This document shows, piece by piece, positions 25,572-35,600 of a stretch of 64,000 nt of DNA. Each line of letters opens with the position of its first letter. The stretch's first letter is position 1. The position numbers and the translations under genes are program-made. The notes below the pieces were generated by a model, which was given only the letters and a program-made list of their open reading frames with translations, searched no databases and was not told the DNA's origin. The DNA comes from Duganella aceris (GTDB lineage: Bacteria > Pseudomonadota > Gammaproteobacteria > Burkholderiales > Burkholderiaceae_D): NCBI RefSeq assembly GCF_011090165.1, contig NZ_JAADJT010000004.1, forward strand, positions 124,001-188,000, written 5' to 3'.

Positions 25572-26033
25572 ATGATCGATGTTCGTAAATTGTTGTTGAT
25601 AATGGTGGTGGCGGTCGCTTCCGCCGCCGTCCAGGCCGAAGAAAGCCCGCAGCAAGCGTTGCTGCAACTGGTGCAGAGCTACTCCGACGCCCAGATCGGC
25701 TTCGAACCGCAGAAGATCGACGCGGTGGTGACGCGCGACTTCATCGAAGTCTCGCCGGCCGGCGAGGTCGATCCGCGTGAAAAAGTGCTCGGCTTCTACG
25801 AGCCGTCCAGGAAGAAGGGCGACCCGCAGCGCTTCATCGCATCGGAGCCGGTGGTACGGGTCTTCGGCAACGCCGCCTCGGTGATCGTGAATCTGACCGG
25901 CTCCGCGACGGTCAACGGCGAAAAGCGCAGCTTCTCGTTCCGCGCTGGCTATCTCGCGGTCAAAGAGGGCGGCCAGTGGAAGCTGGCATCGGCGCAGTAC
26001 ACCGGTATTCGCCCGCCGAAGAATCCCGGCTGA
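25572..26033 (+). CDS. Secreted SnoaL/DUF4440-like (NTF2-fold) protein
   Basis: The 153-residue protein has a signal peptide (MIDVRKLLLIMVVAVASAAVQA, cleavage before EES) and a small alpha+beta mature domain. Features such as VTRDFIEVSPAGEVDPREKVLGFYEP and the closing VKEGGQWKLASAQYTGIRPP are typical of NTF2-like DUF4440 proteins. The AGGAGA site precedes the ATG at 25572. The function is not known; such proteins bind small ligands or have lost catalysis. Its stop overlaps the next start (TGATG). Confidence 0.75.
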   Translation: MIDVRKLLLIMVVAVASAAVQAEESPQQALLQLVQSYSDAQIGFEPQKIDAVVTRDFIEVSPAGEVDPREKVLGFYEPSRKKGDPQRFIASEPVVRVFGNAASVIVNLTGSATVNGEKRSFSFRAGYLAVKEGGQWKLASAQYTGIRPPKNPG

Positions 26034-26488
26034 TGAGGAGCCGTCTTTTCTTGTGCGGCCTGGTCTCGCTGGTGCTGGCGAGTGCAGCGCATTCGGCCCC
26101 CGTCGTAAGCTATTTCCCCAAGCAGGATCTGGGGCGGTTGCTGACGGAGCAATTCGACCTGGCCAGCATCCGCAGTTCCTTCGGTCCGCGCAGGACGTCA
26201 GCGCAACGCACGTTCTCGGACTTCGGCATGACGCCGAGCAAAGCGACGGATGACGATCTTGTATTCGATACTCCAGGCGACTGGTTTTACGAAATGATCA
26301 TCGTAAACCGACGCGACGCCAATGGCGACGGCATCGAAGATCTGGAGGTGTGTTTTATAGATAAGGCGTTGAATGGCGGCAGCTACAACACTGCCCAAAG
26401 CCTTTTGATAACGCGATATTCGAAAAATAGCTATGCGACCGCCTTGAGCTTCAGCGTCGATGCGTGTGAAAAGGCCGCAGTGAAATGA
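26033..26488 (+). CDS. Secreted hypothetical protein
   Basis: The 151-residue protein begins with a clear signal peptide (MRSRLFLCGLVSLVLASAAHSA). The mature region contains an aspartate-rich DANGDGIEDLEVCFID segment that resembles a calcium-binding DxDxDG loop, and a second cysteine near the C-terminus that could form a disulfide. It is translationally coupled to the DUF4440 gene (1-bp overlap) and to the GNAT gene downstream (4-bp overlap). I recognise no family. Confidence 0.65.
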   Translation: MRSRLFLCGLVSLVLASAAHSAPVVSYFPKQDLGRLLTEQFDLASIRSSFGPRRTSAQRTFSDFGMTPSKATDDDLVFDTPGDWFYEMIIVNRRDANGDGIEDLEVCFIDKALNGGSYNTAQSLLITRYSKNSYATALSFSVDACEKAAVK

Positions 26489-27027
26489 GCACATCTCTTC
26501 CGGATACGTTGCGTACACAACGACTGATATTGCGCGAGCCGCGCCATTCGGATGCCGCAGGCCTGTTCAACGCGTACACGCAAGATCCTGAGGTGGCACG
26601 CTACATGACATGGCGCCCGCAGTCGCAGCTCGCTGAGACGGAAGCCTTCGTCGCCTACTGCATGAAAGGATGGGCCGAAGACCGCAGTCGCGCCTACATC
26701 CTGGCCCGCCATGAAAACGAAGATCTCCCCATCGGCATGCTGGAAGCGCGCCTCCAGCCGCACACCATCGATATCGGATACGTGTTGCAGCGCAAGGACT
26801 GGAAGACCGGGCTGATGTCCGAGGCAATCACCGCGTTCTGCGACACGGCGCTGGCGCTTCCCGAATACTTCAGGATACAGGCGACGTGCGATACGGAAAA
26901 CCAAGCATCCGCGCGCACTCTGGAAAAAGCCGGCTTCGTCCGCGAAGGCGAGCTTAAGCGACACATGATGCTCCCCAATCTGGATGACGAACCCCGGTCA
27001 TCACTCATGTACGCACGCTGCCGATGA
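26485..27027 (+). CDS. GNAT-family N-acetyltransferase, RimJ/RimL type
   Basis: This 180-residue acetyltransferase has the RimJ/RimL opening LRTQRLILREPRHSDAAGLF. A second half carries the acetyl-CoA site region and the typical ATCDTENQASARTLEKAGFVREG motif. It may acetylate a protein N-terminus or an antibiotic-like small molecule. It overlaps the preceding secreted-protein gene by 4 bp, although a cytoplasmic enzyme and an exported protein have no obvious shared task. Confidence 0.88.
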   Translation: MSTSLPDTLRTQRLILREPRHSDAAGLFNAYTQDPEVARYMTWRPQSQLAETEAFVAYCMKGWAEDRSRAYILARHENEDLPIGMLEARLQPHTIDIGYVLQRKDWKTGLMSEAITAFCDTALALPEYFRIQATCDTENQASARTLEKAGFVREGELKRHMMLPNLDDEPRSSLMYARCR

Positions 27028-27152
27028 ATTCATTTCCGATAGCCAAGAGCGGCTCGATGGGCTACGGCACATTGGATCGCTAACGGTCAAAAAACACCCA
27101 CAAATTAAAAACGGAATCCACCCGCAGGTGTATTCTAAAACCTCCATTCCGA

Positions 27153-27173
27153 GTGCTCAAGCGCCAGGAGCAC
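27153..27173 (+). promoter_or_regulatory. Inverted repeat in the leader of the chloroperoxidase-like gene
   Basis: Arms GTGCTC and GAGCAC are separated by 9 bp within a 183-bp gap that is clearly more AT-rich than its surroundings. It could be an operator or an RNA hairpin upstream of the GGAGG site. No firm promoter is seen. Confidence 0.3.
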
Positions 27174-27210
27174 CAACACTTCAATCAATCTCTTATTGGA
27201 GGTACCTGCG

Positions 27211-28029
27211 ATGCCTACAATCACCACTCCGGACGGCGTAAAAATCTTTTATAAGGACTGGGGGACCGGTCAGCCGATCGTCTTCAGCCATGGCTGGCCC
27301 CTGTCGGCCGACGACTGGGACGCTCAGATGATGTTTTTCCTTCACCACGGCTACCGGGTGATCGCCCATGACCGGCGTGGACACGGTCGGTCCGAGCAAG
27401 TCGGCACCGGCAACGACATGGACCACTGGGTCGCCGACCTCGCTGCATTGACCGAACAGCTGGGCGTCCGCGACGCGATCCACATTGGGCACTCCACCGG
27501 CGGCGGCGAGGTGGCCCGCTACGTCGCTCGCTATCAGGAACGGGTCGCCAAGGCAGTGCTGGTGGCCTCGTTGACGCCGAACATGGTGAAAACCGACGCG
27601 AACCCTGCCGGTCAGCCGCAGGAGTGGTTCGACGCGGTTAAGTCAGGCATTCTTGGCAACCGGTCGGAGTTTTACCGGGCCGTCCCTGAGGGGCCGTTCT
27701 ACGGATTCAACCGTGCCGGTGCCAAGCCGTCTGAGGCGGTGATCGCGAACTGGTGGCGTCAAGGCATGGTGGGCGGCGCCCTCGCTCATTACGAGACCGT
27801 CTCCTCCTGGCTCGAGGACTACACCGAAGATCTGAAGAAGATCACTGTGCCGGTCCTGATTATGCATGGCGAGGACGATCAGATCGTCCCGTTCGGCAGT
27901 GCGGTGCCGCGCGCGGTCGACCTGCTCGCGAACGGTAAGCTGAAGGCATACCCTGACTTTCCGCATGGCATGCTGACCACTCACGCGGACGTCCTCAACC
28001 CCGACCTGCTCGCGTTTATCCAATCCTGA
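27211..28029 (+). CDS. Alpha/beta hydrolase, non-heme chloroperoxidase type
   Basis: This 272-residue hydrolase has the oxyanion-hole motif FSHGWPLSADDWD, the nucleophile elbow GHSTGGGE, the catalytic Asp in MHGEDDQIVPF and His in PHGML. These match cofactor-free haloperoxidases/arylesterases, whose physiological role is usually ester hydrolysis or perhydrolysis. GGAGG sets the start at 27211. Close look-alikes are common in actinobacteria, and the AT-richer leader would fit horizontal transfer; both are impressions, not measurements. Confidence 0.88.
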   Translation: MPTITTPDGVKIFYKDWGTGQPIVFSHGWPLSADDWDAQMMFFLHHGYRVIAHDRRGHGRSEQVGTGNDMDHWVADLAALTEQLGVRDAIHIGHSTGGGEVARYVARYQERVAKAVLVASLTPNMVKTDANPAGQPQEWFDAVKSGILGNRSEFYRAVPEGPFYGFNRAGAKPSEAVIANWWRQGMVGGALAHYETVSSWLEDYTEDLKKITVPVLIMHGEDDQIVPFGSAVPRAVDLLANGKLKAYPDFPHGMLTTHADVLNPDLLAFIQS

Positions 28030-28060
28030 CGGGACGCCAGCCCGATCCAGAACCAGGCAA

Positions 28061-29599
28061 TTACATCGTTTCGAGATTATCGCGCAGGTGTTGTGCGCGG
28101 GCGCGTAGCGCGTCGATGGCTTCGGGTTGCATCTTGCGCAGCTGTTGGTAGACCATGCCGAGGCGGTGGTTGCCGGCCAGCTGCTCGCGGTTGCGGTCGA
28201 AGAAGTCCCAGTACAACGCGTTGAACGGGCAGGCGCGCTCGCCGGTGCGGGATTTTTTGTCGTAATGGCAGCCCTTGCAATAGTCGCTCATGCGGTCGAT
28301 GTAGGCGGCGCTTGATACGTAGGGCTTGGTGGCCAGCAGGCCGCCATCGGCGTATTGGCTCATGCCCAGCGTATTCGGCAGCTCGACCCATTCGAAGGCG
28401 TCGATGTAGATACCCAGATACCATTGGTGCACCTGCTCCGGCTCCAGCCCGGCCAGCAGCGCGAAATTCCCGATCACCATCAGGCGGTTGATGTGGTGCG
28501 CGTGGGCGTGCTCCAGGGAGTCGCCGATCGCGCGCGCCATGCAGCGCATGCGGGTCTCGCCGTTCCAGAACCACCATGGCACCGGCAGCGTGTGGCCGAA
28601 GGTGTTGTTCTTCTCGTAGCCGGGCATGCGGTGCCAGTACACCCCGCGCACGTATTCGCGCCAGCCCAGGATCTGCCGGATGTAGCCTTCGGCCGACGCC
28701 AGCGGGACGTCGCCGTCGCGCCATGCTTGTTCGACGCGGTTCACCACCGTTTGCGGATCGAGCATCTTGCTGTTCATCGCGAACGATAGCAGCGAGTGGA
28801 ACAGCCGCCAGGCCTTGCTGCTCATGGCGTCCTGGAAGCGGCCGAAGTGCGGCAGTCCGCTGCGCACGAAGCGTTCCAGCTGTTGCAGCGCTTCGTCGCG
28901 GTTGAGCGGCCAGCCGAAGCGCGCTGCTTGCGGCTCGCCGAAGCTGGCGATGCCGGCGTCCTGGATCGTTTGCCATAGCGCGCTGTGGTCGTGAGAGACG
29001 CGCACGTCGGCCGGCTCCCATGGGATGCCGCTCCATGCTTCGCGGTTGTCGTGGTCGAAGTTCCATTGGCCGCCGGCGGGTTTGCCGATGCCTTGCATCA
29101 GGATGTCGTGGCGGGTGCGCATGCGGCGGTAGAAGTATTCCATCAGCCAGGTCGGGCGATCGGCGAACAGTTGCGCGGCTTCGTCGCGGGCGGTGTAGAA
29201 GTGTTCGGTGTCGGCCATGCTGCCGGGGATGGTCAGCGTCGCGGCATAGGCGGCCAGTTGCTGATCGAGCCGCCATTCGTCCGGGGCCTGCCATTCGAAG
29301 GCGCCGGCGTTGTGGCGGGCCAGCAGCATGGTCAGGTTGTCGGGCAGCGATTGGGTGTTGTCGGCGTCGTCGATGCTGAGGTAGTGCACGCGATGGCCGT
29401 CTTCTCGCAGACGGCGCGCCAGATCGCGCATGCCGGCGAAGATGGCGATGATCTTTTGCGCGTGATGCAGCACGTAGTCGGTTTCCTGCCGTACCTCCAT
29501 CATCGTGTAGATGACGTCGTCGCGGAGTTCGGCGAACCAGCTGTGTTGGCAGTTGAGCTGATCGCCGAGGATCAAGCGAAGTGTGGGTAGATTGCTCAT
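28061..29599 (-). CDS. Cryptochrome/photolyase-related protein, FeS-BCP type
   Basis: The 512-residue protein belongs to the iron-sulfur bacterial cryptochrome/photolyase group (CryB/PhrB, (6-4) photolyase-like). The N-terminal LRLILGDQLN opening and the C-terminal cysteine set DYCKGCHYD...GERACPF identify it; a further conserved cysteine is in RMRCMARAIG. These bind a 4Fe-4S cluster, with FAD in the helical domain. It uses blue/UV-A light to repair (6-4) photoproducts or to signal. It follows the MerR gene by 69 bp on the same strand, suggesting one light-responsive operon. Confidence 0.92.
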   Translation of the reverse strand: MSNLPTLRLILGDQLNCQHSWFAELRDDVIYTMMEVRQETDYVLHHAQKIIAIFAGMRDLARRLREDGHRVHYLSIDDADNTQSLPDNLTMLLARHNAGAFEWQAPDEWRLDQQLAAYAATLTIPGSMADTEHFYTARDEAAQLFADRPTWLMEYFYRRMRTRHDILMQGIGKPAGGQWNFDHDNREAWSGIPWEPADVRVSHDHSALWQTIQDAGIASFGEPQAARFGWPLNRDEALQQLERFVRSGLPHFGRFQDAMSSKAWRLFHSLLSFAMNSKMLDPQTVVNRVEQAWRDGDVPLASAEGYIRQILGWREYVRGVYWHRMPGYEKNNTFGHTLPVPWWFWNGETRMRCMARAIGDSLEHAHAHHINRLMVIGNFALLAGLEPEQVHQWYLGIYIDAFEWVELPNTLGMSQYADGGLLATKPYVSSAAYIDRMSDYCKGCHYDKKSRTGERACPFNALYWDFFDRNREQLAGNHRLGMVYQQLRKMQPEAIDALRARAQHLRDNLETM

Positions 29600-29668
29600 G
29601 CCGCCATTTTATGTCGCGTTGAACCGGTGTTGCTGCGATTTGTCGGGCAATAGCGCTTCAAAAGCGGT

Positions 29669-30622
29669 TCATTGCTCGGCCAGTGTGGTCGGCAGCGGCA
29701 AGCCTTCGGCCAGCGCCAGGCGTTCCAGCGCCTGTTCCATGATCGCGCGCGCCATTCCGGCCGAGCGGTTCAGCTCTTGATGCAGTGCTGCGTCGCTCGC
29801 GTTGCGCGACGCGCACTGCAGGCTGTAGCGCTCGAAGCTTCCCAGCATGATGAGGATGTCGGATAGATGGCGCGGGCATTCGCAGTTGATCGTGGTCGAT
29901 GCCGCCGCCAGCGCGGCCAGCGCCTGATCGTCCAGCCTGCGACGGGGCGCGGGCGGCGGCAATGGCAGCGGTCTGCCTGCGCCCGCCAGCGCGGTGCCGC
30001 ATAGCATGGCGATTTCGGCGGCGTCGGCGGGCACGCGGGCCACCAGGTAGCCGTGCTCGCGCAGCCTGCGCACCGTGGCGCTGTCGCAGAAGCGGTACAT
30101 GACCACCACTGCCGCTATCTGAGTCGCGCGTTGCGCCGCCAGTATCAGGGGCAGGGCGTCGGAAGTCATCTCGGTTTCTTCGATCAGGAGAACCTCCGCT
30201 TCTGCGCCCATCAGCGCGGTGGCGGCGCCGTGCAGTTGCGGGCAGTGGGCGACGATGTCGAGTTCCGGCATGGTGGTGATGGCCGCCAGGCGCCGGGCCA
30301 GTGCCGCGCCGGCCACCGCGATCCGCAGTTGGCGCGGCATGGCTTCCTGAACCGGTTGGGCCGTCCCGGCCAGGTCGCGCAGCTGTGTCTCCGACAGCTG
30401 CGCGACGGTGCCTATCGCATGGCCAAGGTCGACCACGCGCTTGATCAGGTTCAGGCGCCGCACCTGGTCTGCGGAATACAGGCGCTGGCCGTGCGGCGAG
30501 CGGCCCGCGTCCGATACGCCGTAGCGGCGCTCCCAGACGCGCAGCGTCTCCACCGGCAAGCCGGCCATGCGCGCGGCGACGCCGCTGCGATAGCCGGCAG
30601 GTTTTGAGTTTGATCCGTCCAC
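29669..30622 (-). CDS. MerR-family regulator of the photolyase cluster
   Basis: This 317-residue regulator has the MerR winged helix at the N-terminus (GVAARMAGLPVETLRVWERRYGV...GQRLYSADQVRRL), the LitR/CarH-like variant with the extended ERRYG turn. The rest has a Rossmann-like region with no visible D/E-x-H-x-x-G cobalamin motif. A helical tail follows, with a CECPRHLSDILIMLGSFERYS segment. It starts with GTG at 30622. It is upstream of the photolyase and divergent from the FAD oxidoreductase. LitR/CarH proteins use B12 as light sensor; this one seems to lack that site. Confidence 0.85.
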   Translation of the reverse strand: MDGSNSKPAGYRSGVAARMAGLPVETLRVWERRYGVSDAGRSPHGQRLYSADQVRRLNLIKRVVDLGHAIGTVAQLSETQLRDLAGTAQPVQEAMPRQLRIAVAGAALARRLAAITTMPELDIVAHCPQLHGAATALMGAEAEVLLIEETEMTSDALPLILAAQRATQIAAVVVMYRFCDSATVRRLREHGYLVARVPADAAEIAMLCGTALAGAGRPLPLPPPAPRRRLDDQALAALAAASTTINCECPRHLSDILIMLGSFERYSLQCASRNASDAALHQELNRSAGMARAIMEQALERLALAEGLPLPTTLAEQ

Positions 30623-30641
30623 GGGGGAGCTCCTACACTAT

Positions 30642-30663
30642 TTGAACCGAAATTGAACCGATA
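30642..30663. promoter_or_regulatory. Two 11-bp direct repeats in the divergent merR / oxidoreductase promoter
   Basis: TTGAACCGAAA (30642-30652) is followed at once by TTGAACCGATA (30653-30663), identical at 10 of 11 positions. The 11-bp tandem spacing is the layout bound by CarH/LitR-type MerR proteins. The repeats lie 20 bp upstream of the merR start. A further inverted repeat, TTGTCC/GGACAA (30695-30726), sits closer to the oxidoreductase start. Confidence 0.6.
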
Positions 30664-30737
30664 ATAGCAGGGAATCCGCCCGTGCGAGGCGGCTTTGTCC
30701 TTATACTTCCGTCATTATAGGGACAAGGATTAGCATC

Positions 30738-31760
30738 ATGACGACGAATCGGCCGCACATCGCGGTGATAGGCGCCGGGCTCGCGGGGCTGTCGTGCGCG
30801 AGGCAGTTGCAGGAGACCGGATATATGGTGACGGTGTTCGATAGTGGCGCGCAGCCGGGTGGCCGCATGGGAACGCGGCGCGGGCAGGGTTGGCAGTGCG
30901 ATCATGGCGCGCAGTATTTCACGGCGCGCGATCCGGCCTTCAGCGAGGAGGTGGCGCGCTGGGAGGCGGCTGGCGTGGCGGGCTTGTGGGAGCCGCGACT
31001 GGCCGTGATCGGAGGCAATGCGCCGGCGCTTGAGCAGCGCAGCACCGCGCGCTTTGTCGGCGTGCCGCGCATGAACGCGCCCGCGTCCTGGCTGGCCACA
31101 GGCCTGGTGATCAGGAACCGCGTCACCATACGCCACATGCGTCACGACGACGCCGGCTGGCGCCTGCGGTCGGACGAACATGGCCTGCACCCGGAGCACT
31201 ATGATGCGGTGCTGTTCGCCGTGCCGCCGCAGCAGGCTGCGGAGCTGCTGGAGCCGCTGCTGCCGCTGACGGCGCAACTGGCTTCTGAGGCTGTGATGCA
31301 GCCATGTTGGAGCGTTACGCTGCGCCTGGCGCAGCGCCATGCGCCGGGCTACGACGCGGCGTTCGTCAATGAAGGCCCGTTGCGCTGGCTGGCGCGCGAC
31401 AGTTCCAAGCCTGGCCGCGAGGGCGGCGAGGTGTGGGTGGCGCAGGCCAGCCCCGAATGGAGCGCGGCGCATATCGACACGCCGGACAGCGAGGTGGCGG
31501 CGTCGATGGTGGCGGCGTTCCGGGCGCTCGGCGGCCCGGCGCCGGGTGCGGTGAGCGTGCATCGGTGGCTGTATGCCAAGGCCGCCGCCGAATCCAGCCG
31601 GCGCGCGGTGTGGATTCCCGCCGTGCGCGTGGGATTGTGCGGCGACTGGCTTCTGGGCGGTCGCGCGGAGGATGCGTGGCTGAGCGGCCGCGCGCTGGCA
31701 TCGAGCGTGACGGCATCGGTGCCGCTCTGCTTCGGGGAGCCTTGTTCGAGCGCTAGGTGA
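30738..31760 (+). CDS. FAD/NAD(P)-dependent oxidoreductase, renalase-like
   Basis: The 340-residue flavoprotein has the dinucleotide fold IAVIGAGLAGLSCARQLQ and the amine-oxidase-type continuation DSGAQPGGRMGTRR...CDHGAQYFTARDP that marks bacterial renalase-like proteins. Such enzymes oxidise off-form dihydronicotinamides. It is divergent from the MerR gene. Renalase-like genes next to MerR and photolyase genes are a recurring arrangement in betaproteobacteria as I recall it. The final 8 bp overlap the convergent serB end. Confidence 0.85.
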   Translation: MTTNRPHIAVIGAGLAGLSCARQLQETGYMVTVFDSGAQPGGRMGTRRGQGWQCDHGAQYFTARDPAFSEEVARWEAAGVAGLWEPRLAVIGGNAPALEQRSTARFVGVPRMNAPASWLATGLVIRNRVTIRHMRHDDAGWRLRSDEHGLHPEHYDAVLFAVPPQQAAELLEPLLPLTAQLASEAVMQPCWSVTLRLAQRHAPGYDAAFVNEGPLRWLARDSSKPGREGGEVWVAQASPEWSAAHIDTPDSEVAASMVAAFRALGGPAPGAVSVHRWLYAKAAAESSRRAVWIPAVRVGLCGDWLLGGRAEDAWLSGRALASSVTASVPLCFGEPCSSAR

Positions 31761-32616
31761 GCAGCGGCAGGATGCCGTCCAGGCCGACGAAATTGAGCGA
31801 GACGTTGGCCTGCTCGCGCACCACCGGCTTGGCGCGGAACGCCACCGACATGCCCGAGATGCTCATCATCTTCAAGTCGTTGGCGCCGTCGCCCATGACG
31901 ATCGCCTGCGACGGCATGATGCCCAATTCGTCGCACACGCGTTCCACCGTGCGCATCTTCTCATCGGCGTCGACGATGTTGCCGACCACCTTGCCGGTCA
32001 ACTTGCCGTCGACGATCTCCAGTTCGTTGGCGTGGGTGTAGTCCAGCCCCAGACGCTCTTTCAGGCGCGAGGTGAAGTAGGTGAAGCCGCCCGAGACCAG
32101 CAGCGTTTTCAGGCCGGCCTTCTTGACCGCCGCCAGCATCGTTTCGGCGCCGGGCGACAGGCGCAGGCGCTCTTCATACACGCGCTCCAGCGCCGACGCG
32201 TCCAGTCCCTCCAGCAGCGCGACGCGGCGTTTCAGACTCTCGGCGAAATCGAGTTCGCCGCGCATCGCCGCTTCGGTGATCTCGGAGACCTGTTTCTTCA
32301 AGCCCTGCATGTCGGCGATTTCGTCGATGCACTCGATGGTGATCAGCGTCGAATCCATGTCCATCGCGACCAGCTTGAATTCGCTCATCTTGTGCATGCC
32401 GATGGAATAGGTGGCGTCCAGCTGGGCCGCCTGGGCGGCCACTTCGATGGTCTGGCGCAGCGCCGGCGAGAAGGTGATGCCTTCGCAGCGCAGCGCGCGT
32501 TCGCCGATCCACTTGGTGGCTTTCGGCGCGGTCAGCGCGGCGATGCGCTCCAATCGGGCCTGACAGTCGTCCAGGCCCTGTAATACCAGGTTCATTGCGT
32601 TTTTTGCGGTTTTCAT
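31753..32616 (-). CDS. serB: Phosphoserine phosphatase
   Basis: SerB performs the last step of serine synthesis. The 287-residue HAD enzyme carries motif I DMDST (nucleophile Asp86, acid Asp88), the SGGF serine of motif II, and the GDGANDLKMM metal-binding motif. An N-terminal region of about 80 residues corresponds to the ACT-like domain of SerB. It lies downstream of mfd on the same strand with a 46-bp gap that holds a short GC hairpin (TTGGGC/GCCCAA) without a T-tract. Confidence 0.95.
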   Translation of the reverse strand: MKTAKNAMNLVLQGLDDCQARLERIAALTAPKATKWIGERALRCEGITFSPALRQTIEVAAQAAQLDATYSIGMHKMSEFKLVAMDMDSTLITIECIDEIADMQGLKKQVSEITEAAMRGELDFAESLKRRVALLEGLDASALERVYEERLRLSPGAETMLAAVKKAGLKTLLVSGGFTYFTSRLKERLGLDYTHANELEIVDGKLTGKVVGNIVDADEKMRTVERVCDELGIMPSQAIVMGDGANDLKMMSISGMSVAFRAKPVVREQANVSLNFVGLDGILPLLT

Positions 32617-32662
32617 AGAATTAGCGTTGTTTGGGCTAAGCGCCCAAGGTACGTTGGTATGC

Positions 32663-35600
32663 TCATGCGGTCAACTGTTTGATGGCGGCCTTGATCTGCG
32701 TGACGCGCGCGGTCAGGTCCGGCATGTTGGCGGTGATCTTCAGTTTGTCCTGGCCATTGAGCTTGATCTGGCGGTTCTTCTGTATCAGTTCGATGATGCG
32801 CATCGGGTCGATCGGGGGCTTGGCCATGAACTGCAGCGTCGCCGCTTCGCCGTGCGCGTCGATCTTGATGATGCCGACCGTCTTGGCGGAAATGCGCAAA
32901 CGGTGCGTCTCGATCAGCGCCTTGACCGGGTCCGGCAGCTTGCCGAAGCGGTCGATCATCTCTTCCTGCATGTCGTCGATCTTGTCCAGGACGTTGCAGT
33001 TGGCCATGCGCTTGTAGATCGACAGGCGTTCGTGTACATCGCCGCAGAAATCGGCCGGCAGCAGCGCCGGCACGTGCAGGTTGATCTCGGTGGTGGTGGC
33101 CAGCGGCGCCGCCAGGTCCGGCTCCTTGCCGGCCTTCAGCGAGCGCACCGCCTCGTTCAGCATGTCCGAGTACAGCTGGAAGCCGATTTCGGTCATCTCG
33201 CCGGACTGGTTGTCGCCGAGGACTTCGCCGGCGCCGCGGATCTCCAGATCGTGCATCGCAAGATAGAAGCCGCTGCCCAGTTCTTCCATCTGCTGGATCG
33301 CGTCCAGGCGGCGCTGCGCCTGCTTGGTCAGCGACTGAACGTCGTGCACCAGCAGGTAGGCATACGCCTGGTGGTGCGAACGGCCGACCCGGCCGCGCAG
33401 CTGGTGCAGCTGCGCCAGGCCGAACTTGTCGGCGCGGTGCATGATGATGGTGTTCGCGGTCGGCACGTCGATGCCGGTTTCGATAATCGTGGTGCACAGC
33501 AGGATGTTGAAGCGCTGCGCGACGAAATCGCGCATGACCTTTTCCAGGTCGCGCTCGTGCATCTGGCCGTGGGCGACGGCGATGCGGGCCTCCGGCAGCA
33601 GCTCGGTCAGCATCGCCATGCGGTTCTGGATGGTCTCGACCTCGTTGTGCAGGAAGTAGACCTGGCCGCCGCGCTTCAATTCGCGCAGGCAGGCTTCGCG
33701 GATGATGGATTCGTTCTCGCCGCGCACAAAGGTCTTGATCGCCAGCCGCTTTTGCGGCGCGGTCGCGATCACCGAGAAGTCGCGCAGGCCTTCCAGCGCC
33801 ATGCCCAGCGTGCGCGGGATCGGCGTGGCGGTCAGCGTCAGCACGTCGACTTCGGCGCGCAGCGATTTCAGGGTTTCCTTCTGCCGCACGCCGAAACGGT
33901 GTTCCTCGTCGATGATGACCAGGCCCAGTCGGGTGAACTTGACGTCGTCCGACAGCAGCTTGTGGGTGCCGATGATGATGTCCAGCGTGCCGTCGGCCAT
34001 GCCCTTGATCGCCTGCGCGATCTCCTTGCCGGTACGGAAGCGCGACATCTCGGCGATGCGCACCGGCCAGTCGGCGAAGCGGTCGGCGAAGGTTTGCGCA
34101 TGCTGTTCGGCCAGCAGCGTGGTCGGCGCCAGGATCGCGACCTGCTTGCCGCCCATGACGGCGATGAAGGCGGCGCGCAGCGCCACCTCGGTCTTGCCGA
34201 AGCCGACGTCGCCGCACACCAGCCGGTCCATCGGCTTCCCGGACGTCATGTCCTTGATGACGTTGTTGATCGCTTCCTGCTGGTCCGGGGTTTCGTCGAA
34301 GCCGAAGCTGTCGGCGAAGCGTTCGTAGTCGTGCGCCGAATATTCGAACGAGTGGCCCTGGCGCAGCGCGCGGCGGGCGTACAGGTTGAGCAGCTCGGCG
34401 GCGGTGTCGCGGATTTGCTCGGCGGCGCGCTTCTTGGCCTTTTCCCACTGGCCGGAGCCCAGCGTGTGCAGCGGCGCGTCGTCCGGCGAGGCGCCGGAGT
34501 AGCGCGAGATCACGTGCAACTGCGAGACCGGCACGTACAGCTTGGTCTCCTTGGCGTACTCCAGGTGCAGGAATTCGGTGTCGCCTTCGCCCAGGTCCAT
34601 GCTGGTCAGGCCCATGTAGCGCCCGATGCCGTGGTTGATGTGCACCACCGGATCGCCGATCTTCAGCTCCGACAGGTCGCGCACCATCGATTCGACCTGG
34701 GTGACGGCTTCCTGCTTCTTCTTGCCGACGCGGCGGCCGGAACCGGCATATAGCTCGGTTTCGGTGATGAAGATCAGATTCTGTTTGCCGTCGGAGAGCT
34801 CGAAGCCGGCGTGCAGCGGCGCCACGCCCAGCATCAACTTGGCGTCGGAGCCGACGAAGCCGTCGAAGCCCTCGACCGGCGTCAGATCGAGGTCGTATTC
34901 GTTGAAGTACTGCTGCAGCGTTTCGCGGCGGCCGTTGGATTCGGCGCAGATCATCACGCGGCGGCCGGCCTGCAGCAGGTAGGCGCGCAGGTTGGTCAGC
35001 GGGTCTTCGCTGTGGCGGTTGACGGCGATGTTCGGCACCGGCGCCGACAGCTCGGAGGCGCCGCTGTCGGCGTCCTTGGAGATGGTCAGCCGGCCGTAGG
35101 GCTTGGCCAGCGTGAAGAACTGTTCGTCCGACAGGAACAGCGATTCCGGCGGCAGGATCGGGCGCTCGCGGTCGGCCTTGAGGAAGCGGTAGCGCGAGCC
35201 GGTGTCGGTCCAGAAGCGCTTGATGGCGGCGTCGATATCGCCGACCAGCGACAGCACAGCGCCTTGCGGCAGATAGTCGAACAGCGTCGCCGTCTCTTCG
35301 AAGAACAGCGGCAGGTAGTATTCGATGCCGGCCGAGGCGATGCCGCTGCTGATGTCCTTGTACACCACCGAGCGCGAAGGATCGCCTTCGAACTGCTCGC
35401 GCCAGCGGCTGCGGAAGGTGGTGCGCGCGGTTTCGTCCATCGGGAATTCGCGGCCTGGCAGCAGCCTTACCTCGTTGACCGGGTACAGCGAGCGCTGGGT
35501 GTCGGCGTCGAAGGTGCGGATGGTTTCGATGGTGTCGCCGAACAGGTCGAGCCGGTACGGCAGGGCCGATCCCATCGGGAACAGGTCGATCAAGCCGCCG

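Noticed and set aside
30695..30726. TTGTCC/GGACAA inverted repeat as the main operator of the oxidoreductase gene
   Set aside because: The arms are only 6 bp and 20 bp apart, so chance cannot be excluded; noted only within the promoter entry.
32627..34753. Very long open frames on the strand opposite mfd (708 codons), rimO/metC (885 codons), mrcA (764 codons) and the Liv operon (1006 codons)
   Set aside because: They mirror real genes with strong domain evidence and are a side effect of high GC third positions. Their translations are rich in Arg, Gln, Val and His and lack any recognisable domain.
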